64,000 nucleotides of DNA from Tetraselmis striata. Its lineage: Eukaryota; Chlorophyta; Chlorodendrophyceae; Chlorodendrales; Chlorodendraceae. The stretch is from the NCBI GenBank assembly GCA_006384855.1, contig VCJN01002128.1:20974-84973 (forward strand). Direction: 5' to 3'. The number at the start of each line of letters is the position of its first letter. Positions within the stretch are counted from its first letter, which is position 1. A model generated the notes under the pieces. It was given only the letters and a program-made list of their open reading frames with translations. It had not been told where the DNA came from and ran no database searches. Below, piece by piece: positions 57,161-64,000 of the stretch. A program made the translations under genes and the position numbers.

Positions 57161-58634
57161 CTAATTGGTGGCCGGTGACGGAATTTCCAACACTGTTGGA
57201 TCACCGTCTAAAACACTGCCATCAAAATACCCGGCACTGACCACGAAAGGTCCGCCCTACCCGTTTGGGCTTCGGCGGGTACGGGTATTGCTTGTGGTTG
57301 CGGGGAGAGCGTCGAGAGAATGCACGGAAGTACTGGGGAAGGAAAAAGCCTACATTTAAGCAGAACTCACTTAGAACTCACTGATAAAGGTATCCTGTGT
57401 TTTAAGCAGGAAAGGTGGGGGCGCAAGGCACATTGCCGAAATATGCTTTGGCATGATTACAAATCTTTTTGAAGGGCCAGATGGCCTAAGAGGCAGACCT
57501 AGGAATTTGAACGAAGTGAGGGGAGGGCGGGTGTGGCTGTCGCGGTGTGGTGGGTGCGCCGCGACAAAGAAAGGTGGGGACAGACACGCCTTCCCTGGTG
57601 CTTTTAAGCACATGACGAAGCAGCATCCGGGAGCAGCGCCACTCATCGGGACGATGGCTGCGTCGGGAACCGCAAGCGGAGGTGCCGTACGTGGGTACGG
57701 TGTCGATGCAGCTTCTCGAGGCGTTGCGAAGTCGATGCAGCCCCTCGGGCGATACAACATACCAGCACCGGACATACTAGCACCGTATTTGTGCCGTACC
57801 GCGCCTGCTAAGTAGACGACGAGGGAAAGGAAACCCCAACTACTGGTAGTAAACATTTCAAGGAAGGGTGAGGGGCGGCGTATGCACATTGCCGACATGT
57901 CTTGGGCGCCAGCCGCAGGGCGGCGGCCGGGCGGGAGAGCAGTGACCGCCCGTGAGAACAACGGCTGGCTACCGTTGTACGGCGAGGCGTGCGAAGGGGG
58001 GGGGGGGGTAGACGATGTAGTATGTAGCCAACTCCACGCAGCGACAGCTTGATGGTGTCGACCAGCTGAGTGTCCAGGGCTGCGAAAGCAGCATGGGCAC
58101 GATGTGCGGCGGCGGCGCGATGGCGCCGACCAACAACGCGCCCGGGCTGCGAAAGCGACCGGGGCACATGGCGCAGCGGCGGACCGTTGGCGTCGACCTA
58201 CTGCGAGTCCATCCCGTGAAAGCCGCCAAGGCGCGGGATGCGGTGGCGGACTGTGTGTCCGATCTGCGAAGGCGACCGAGGCACATACATGGTGCAGGGA
58301 CGGCTTGACAGCGCCGACTAGCTACGTGTTTGGGCCGCGGAAGCGGAAAACGGGCCAGGGCACAGAGTGCAGTGACGGCCCGGTGGCGCCGACGACCTTC
58401 TGCGTGCGTCAGGCCGCCGCGGAAGCGAATGAGGCGTTTTTCAGTCTCGCAAGTCCTCGGGACCGCGCCGGCTGGGGCGGCCCTTCCAGCCTTCTCGCGG
58501 TACACCTATAGGATAATGTTGTACGAATCGACGTGCACGTCCCGCACTCGGCAGGACACGCCAGTAAGCCCCCGGGCGAAAGACATGGAGTTGACGACCG
58601 CGCCCATGAGGGCCCAGAAATCGTACCGGAACTC

Positions 58635-58666
<32 letters not shown>

Positions 58667-60379
58667 AAACAATTAGGTTCGCACGTTCGACAAAGGAATA
58701 AGCTACATCGGCACGCAATAAATGGGACTCACAAAGCAACGGCGTCCAAGCGGCTTTGCATGAGAAAGAGGCTGCGACGCGCGGCGGGGAGGTGCAGCTA
58801 TCCTTAGCGATGGGATCTATGTTGTGCAGTTCGGGGAATTTGTTCATGGCCGACAGGGTTTGCGGGGCAAGATTCAAGTAGATGAGCAGCCCCACGCGCC
58901 CGTCGCGCTTGTTGCGCTCGTCTCCCGCGTAACGTATAAGCGCGAATGAAAGTCGTTGCGATCCATATGTAACCCGTGCAGTAACAACTGAAGCACGCAC
59001 TGAAGACAGTACATGAGACGGTTGTTGAATAACGGCCAGGTGCAGGCGTGCGGATGGTTGAGCCGCACTCGGCTGTGGCTGCAGCAAGCACCGTACAAAG
59101 GAAGGTCTAAATGAAGTTTGTAGGGTAGGGGGGGGGGATCCGGTCCGGACACGGCGCGCTCATTCCATTGTTGAGCTGCTAGGGTTCGCCGTGTGGCGGT
59201 CACCAAAAGGCGACCTCGCAAAGCGCTAGCATCCCGACAGAAGGCGCTCCACGCCATCACACATGCTCACCTTTGCGACCGCACCCACGACCGTCGCCGC
59301 CACGGCCACGTCCACGCCCGCGATCTGCGAGTGTCACTTGCACACGAGCAGTAGCGGCAACCTTAGCTGCTAGCGACTTTCGCCTCGAAAATAAACCCGG
59401 CACCCGTAGTCGTCACGCATACGGTCCCCGAAGACCGCAGAGCCCAAATGGTCCGCTACTGCTTGCAAATATTGAGCCCGCACCACGTCCAGCACCCCAT
59501 GGTCACCGGGCACACGCTTGACATCAGTCAGCCTATGCATTAAGGCCAGACAAAAACGGAACTCCTTGTCGATGGCCTCAGCGTGGTTGCGAGCAAGCGC
59601 GAGGTAAGGAGTGAAGTCTTGCTAATTAGCAGACGGAAGGTAGGGCAGCAGCTCGTCGAGAGCCACGAAGAGAGCGGTAGTGTTAGCCCCCAAACACGTC
59701 ATCCAAACGTACTCCTCCTGCGCCGGGCAAACGCGGGTCATCCTACTTGAGGTAGTCGTTCGTCTGGGTGACACTGTGAGATTCAGATGTGACGTAAATG
59801 TGCCCTACTGGTGACGAACGACGACATACGGGGACGATACGGGACGGACGAGGGACGTGGATTTCATACCCAGTAGCGACGACTATCGCGCGCGACCTGT
59901 AAAGTACTATATGAATTTCTCGTTTCCATAATTTCATCAAATTGATATGCGCACGCGGGCTCGCGTGTCGCCCGCCGACGCGGAGCACCCGGGCTAAGTA
60001 CATGCGGATGTACGCACTCATTGCACATCGCCGCACATCGCTGACCGCACATCGCTGACCGCTGACCCCGCGGTGTGCCGCGATGTGCGGCACGACGGGC
60101 GGAGGTGTGGGCGGATGTAGGTGGTACGGTAGGTGGTAGGCGGTAGGTGGTGTTCGTAGGTGCGCGTTTTAATGCAGCCGCCCTAACTGCTTATGATTGT
60201 GCAACGCCCCAGCACGCGCATGAAGTACGGGGTCGCCTCACGGTCACCGCCGCTCACCGTTGAATCAAGCGCGGACAGCCGCGCACTCGCATCTGTGTTG
60301 CCTGCCGGTGGTGGGTTACATCCACCCCAACTCTCAACCCCCCCCCCCCCCCCCCCGCCCCCCGCGCGCGGCAGCAGGC
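57161..60379. other. Long stretch without a firm gene
   Basis: Holds diverged GC-rich repeats near 58080-58440 (phrases GCGAAAGCGACCGGGGCACA and GGCGCCGAC at roughly 95-bp spacing) and G tracts (about 57997-58008, 58637-58662). A minus-strand frame (59087-58506) contains NLAPQTLSAMNKFPELHNID but also runs through a C tract and is not recognised. (GTAGGTGGTA)-like repeats lie near 60117-60150. Confidence 0.45.
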
Positions 60380-62250
60380 ATGCCGGCAAAGGGATGGATA
60401 GCGAGTGTGTCGAAGGATGGCGTGTACACATGCAAGCACTGCCACGGCATCGTGACGGGTAGTAGTGAAAGGACGGCGCGAGAGCGGCACTTCCTAAAAT
60501 TCCCGAACTGTAGCCACTCGAAGCGTGCGGCTAAGTTGCGCCGCAAGGCCGCCTTATCACAAGCAGCAGCAGCAGGGGCGGCAGCAGCAGCAGCAGCAAC
60601 AGCAGCAACAAGCGCGGCAGCAGGAGTAGCTGCAGCCGTCGGAAACGGCCCGCCGGCGCCGGTCTCGGACGACGGCGGCTCGAAGGTGGACGATGTGATG
60701 GGCGTGGGGGAGGACCCCGTTGGCGAAGACGGTATGGACATCGACGCGCCTGCGTGGCCGCCGGCGGGCGTCGAACCCGCGATGAGGGCGTGATATGGAA
60801 AGGCGATCCCGGCGACTTCTACATGAAGGTCATCGCCAAGAAGTTCCGGGGAGTATGGCAATACGGCGTGATAACCGGCGTCGTTACCGAGTGGGTGTTG
60901 GAGGACTACGGCGGGGCGACCCAGTGGCGCGCTGTTTTCGAGGACGGTGACATTGTGGACCTTCTGCGTTCAGAGGTGAGTGGGCCCGGCCTGCGTGCTG
61001 GTGGCACCACTCAACTGCGGTTGTATGGAATCACACGCACCCGCCCGGTCGGCGTGGCAGGTTGTGGAGGCTATGGCGGCTGCCCAGGAGCACCCCCCTG
61101 TGGATGCGGACGGGGAGGCTCGCTTGGTAACCGTCCATCAAGGCGATGACTTGTCCAGTGAATCACGCACCTTGCCCGGCGTGCGTTCGACACAACCCGG
61201 CTGGCGGAGGCCAAGCAGAACACTGGCTGCCATGGCGTGTGCCATGTGCATGTGGTCCTGGGCTATGTCAGCATGATCAACCTCTTCCCCCTCGCGCCGT
61301 TCCACCTGTTTTTTTTTGGCTTGGGAAGGGACTTCTGGAGGAAATTTGTCACCGTGCAGGGCCACATTGGATTCCGAGCTATGAAGCAGGAAGACCGGCG
61401 CCATGCTTTAGTCCCGATACCCAGCAACTTTGAACTCGGGTTGCGCCCTTCGTTTGCAGTGTCCAAGAATCGAAAGGTAACCCCCCCCCCCCCCCCCCCC
61501 CCCCGGGCGTGGGCGTGGGCGTGGGCGTGGGCGTGACGGCATTCCTCTCCATGACTGCAGGGTCAGGCAAGGTGACGGTGCAGTCCGGCTGGGTCATGGA
61601 GGACTGCTTGCACCACATGGAAACGTTTTCCATTCTTAACGCCGGTCCGCTGCTCGAGGAGGCCCGGGTGAAGGCGATCATGACCGAGAAGGAGCTTCGC
61701 GTCCCCAGGCGGTGCTTGGGCACATGTACAAGCGCATGCAAGGAGCTGCGTGGTTCGTCACGCGGTGGGGGTTGCAGAGTGTGGTGACGGAGGAGGACGG
61801 CCCCGAGCGCAAGGCGCAGGTGGACGCGCTCACTAGGGAGGGGAGGACTCGATACCCAGCGCGGCGCCAAGGCGCGGTGGCCGGGGCAGCGCGGCGCCAA
61901 GGCGCGGCGGCCGGGGCAGCGCGGCGCCAAGGCGCGGCGGCCGGGGCAGCGCGGCGCCAAGGCGCGGCGGCCGGGGCAGCGCGGCGCCAAGGCGCGGCGG
62001 CCGGGGCAGCGCGGCGCCAAGGCGCGGCGGCCGGGGCAGCGCGGAGCCAAGGCGCGGCGGCCGGGGCAGCGCGGCGCCAAGACAGCGCATACAGCGGAAT
62101 CGGCGGAAAGGGATGCATTACAAGCTGTGGACGGCAGCCGCTGAAAACTATGCGGTCATGCCGCAACAACCCCAGCACTGGCTTCTGGATACCTCTGATC
62201 TGGCTGACGGCGGCGGGCTGCGGGGTGCAGGGCCGCATGACTGAGGTGGC
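60380..62250 (+). CDS. BED-finger and Tudor-like coding region with a frame break
   Basis: From ATG 60380 the frame gives a BED-type zinc finger (YTCKHCHGIVTGSS, then RERHFLKFPNCSH), an Ala-rich linker and an acidic segment, then stops at 60793. Just before the stop another frame opens: DPGDFYMKVIAKKFRGVWQY, then FEDGDIVDLL, a pattern like Tudor/Agenet-type chromatin domains, ending at an AG/GTGAGT donor at about 60975. Later plus-strand stretches (VVEAMAAAQEHPPVDADGEA; FWRKFVTVQGHIGFRAMKQE; MYKRMQGAAWFVTRWGLQSV) look coding and may be further exons. BED fingers are common in hAT transposases and in genes derived from them, so this could be a hAT-like element or a domesticated descendant. The frame break at about 60780 may be a short intron, an assembly error or a mutation. 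Confidence 0.45.
61861..62090 (+). repeat. 30-bp tandem repeat, about 7.7 copies
   Basis: The unit starts GCGGCGCCAAGGCGCGG and is almost invariant. In one forward frame it encodes the decapeptide RRQGAAAGAA repeated, continuing the frame that contains WFVTRWGLQSV. It lies near the 3' end of the BED/Tudor-like region. Confidence 0.95.
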
Positions 62251-62676
62251 GGTGCTGGTGAGCCCGCAGAGTCTGCATGCGGCGGAGGCGGCGCAGCCGC
62301 ATAGGCACTAGACAATGCTCTGAAGCGAGCCCCAATTGTCTGCCCAGCGCCTGCCCCAATGTAACGCACCAGCTTGGCAGCAATTGGCAGCTCTTTTGCC
62401 CCCCCTCCACCCCACAGACACACTACCAATACCAGTTTCTCATCCCGGCGGGCAGTTGATGCGTATACCCAGGCTTGTGCGTACGCGGTGCGGGGGGGGG
62501 GGGGGGGGGGGATCACTATAGCTAAGCTAGTGATGTGAGATATGAGTGCAGCAACAGATATTGTGCAAGATATAATACGATGGCATGCAAGCGGGTCCCC
62601 GCTCTTCCACAATCATTGGCCCTGCTCCCTCTTGCCCCGCCCCCGGTGCCCTTTAGCTGCTCTCAGCATCCCGAGT

Positions 62677-62981
62677 GGGATGGGCGGGGCAGCGGTTGCT
62701 ACCGAGTGAGGCGTAGCATCGTTTGCAGTAGCAACGCAGCCTTTCCGGTGTGACGCCGCCTGGATGTAACCCAGCAGTACGCGCAAAGTGCAAGTGCAAG
62801 CTGCTGATGGCGGGGATCCCGCGCGGGGGGGGGGGGGGGGGGCAGCGGCTGTGGGATAGGCGCGGCAGCGGTTGCTACAGAGTGAGGCGTCGCATTGTTT
62901 GCAGTAGCAACGCAGCCTTTCCGGTTGCATAGTGTGACGCAGCCTGGATGTAACCCAGCAGTACGCGCAAAGTGCAAGTGT
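62677..62981 (+). repeat. ~178-bp tandem duplication
   Basis: 62677-62797 and 62856-62981 share GGCAGCGGTTGCTAC, GTAGCAACGCAGCCTTTCC and CCAGCAGTACGCGCAAAGTG at high identity, separated by a G tract (about 62826-62842). Confidence 0.85.
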
Positions 62982-63029
62982 TACACGTCCGTGTGCCCCA
63001 CCCAATGACATTGCGCCCGACCTCACTGA

Positions 63030-63400
63030 CGGCATATCTCGCTCTCCTTCAGCTCCTGGGCCGTCCGCCGCCTCACCCTGCGCACCCCTACCAGCCGCGC
63101 GTGCCTTCTCGGAAGCCTCACACACGGCGGCGCGAGTCGCGTCGTGGAACGCGTCCCTGACATGGCGGAACTCCGCCCTCTTCGTGGCCGTGGTCGGGCA
63201 GGGGACTGCCCGCTGATGGGTCGCCATGCATGGGTACTTGGGGTCGCACAAAGCCGGGGTGCCGTCGCAGCAACACTCCCAGTCCGTCCGTTGGCCGCAG
63301 TCCACGCATGACGGGCGTCCGGCCACGCACATGATAGTGCATGTGGCCGCCTCCCGCCACTGCTCGTAGTGCTCCGGTCAACATGGCGACGAGCAAGTCG
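63030..63400 (-). CDS. Cysteine-rich reading frame, unknown
   Basis: Minus-strand frame containing RPSCVDCGQRTDWECCCDGT, then CDPKYPCMATHQ, followed by a charged helix (KRAEFRHVRDAFHDATRA). The cysteine spacing suggests a zinc-binding module. It may be an exon of a gene that continues outside the window; the region upstream (63400-63660) is proline- and alanine-rich. Not recognised. Confidence 0.35.
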
Positions 63401-64000
63401 GCATGTCCCGCAGGTGGCTGCGGGGCGGGTGGCGCGAGCGCAGCCTCGCTCGCCTCGACAACCCCCTCAGCCCGATCAGTCGCCTCGACCACGGCCTCCT
63501 CCGCCTCCTGACGCGGCGCACCAGGCGCATCATCGTCGCCTGGCAGGGCGTCCCCCCCCCGCAACGGCGCCGTCGGCGGTGGCCGACGCCGTCGTGGCGG
63601 GGTGTTGTGAGGAGGTGGCCCTAGACATAGGTGGGGCCGGCACCGCCATGTGTTGCTCCACATGCGGTGCGGTTCCTAACGCGACAGCTCCGTCGCACCA
63701 GTACCGGCGCCGGCACCCCGCGCACGCCTGCTGGGCTTACCACCAACCGGCATGTTTCCTTTGGGAGGCGGTTCATCCGCGTCGGAGGTGAGCGGCGGTG
63801 CCTGTGTGGGTGTGGATACTGCCCGGCCATTAGGGCTCCCGCCGCCTGTCGCTCCGCCGACCCACGCCGCGGCGTGTGCTGCGCCCCGCATAGTCGCCTC
63901 GAATATAATATACATGACGCGGGGACGGGGGGGGATTCGTGCGTTTCGTATGTCGGCGGAAAGGCGTGCGAAGCTGCGGCTGGCGAAGGTGGTAAGTAGC

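Noticed and set aside
60260..60379. Upstream extension of the BED-finger protein
   Set aside because: The extension would translate a C tract as poly-proline; the ATG at 60380 directly precedes the finger and is a better start.

Overview
The window looks like nuclear DNA of a photosynthetic eukaryote, most likely a green alga. Genes are split by many short GT-AG introns, coding DNA is GC-rich, and repeats are abundant. Several products are plant-type: a DUF151 nuclease with UVR motifs and a transit-like leader, a plastid-type FabD, a cyanobacterial/plastid-type membrane protein, and an ePHD plus AAA+ ATPase. There are no bacterial operons, no rRNA and no CRISPR. Assignments come from reading the sequence only; exon joins were checked by splice site and reading phase but not by transcripts.

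Layout. 1-3884: decayed retroelement DNA (DIRS-like reverse transcriptase remnant), GC-rich repeats and simple repeats, ending in a satellite of about 225 bp period. 3885-16428: a complete-looking 12.5 kb DNA transposon inserted in that satellite. It has inverted termini, a probable 2-bp target duplication and intact sibling satellite units showing the empty site. It carries two divergent genes: a 956-aa DUF7869 (RNase H-like) transposase candidate on the plus strand, and a 14-exon, roughly 1570-aa protein on the minus strand that ends in a DNA N6/N4-methyltransferase-like domain. Three introns of these two genes hold arrays of one 24-bp repeat, always in the same orientation relative to the element. 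16429-16980: satellite resumes.

17.0-25.0 kb: weak gene fragments, then a conserved plastid-type membrane protein (20183-22563, +) convergent with a DUF151/UVR nuclease-like gene (24903-23140, -). 25-31 kb: AT-rich repeats and a truncated non-LTR retrotransposon 3' part. 31.2-32.3 kb: a four-exon gene of unknown function. 33.8-37.4 kb (-): a gene whose exons join in frame to encode an ankyrin-repeat protein fused to malonyl-CoA:ACP transacylase (FabD). 38-44 kb: a 945-bp non-autonomous inverted-repeat element, a tRNA-Lys-like remnant, dispersed repeats and a broken pogo-like transposase. 44.9-54.5 kb (+): a large ePHD plus tandem AAA+ ATPase gene (ATAD2/Yta7-like), convergent with a small four-exon gene (55551-54726). 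56.3-57.2 kb (-): a second copy of the non-LTR retroelement end. 60.4-62.3 kb: a BED-finger/Tudor-like coding region with a frame break and a 30-bp in-frame repeat. The last 1.7 kb holds duplicated non-coding DNA and a cysteine-rich reading frame.

The strongest candidate for an undescribed system is the 12.5 kb transposon: transposase, methyltransferase-like protein and intron-borne motif arrays related to motifs near its ends. The second is the ankyrin-FabD fusion.
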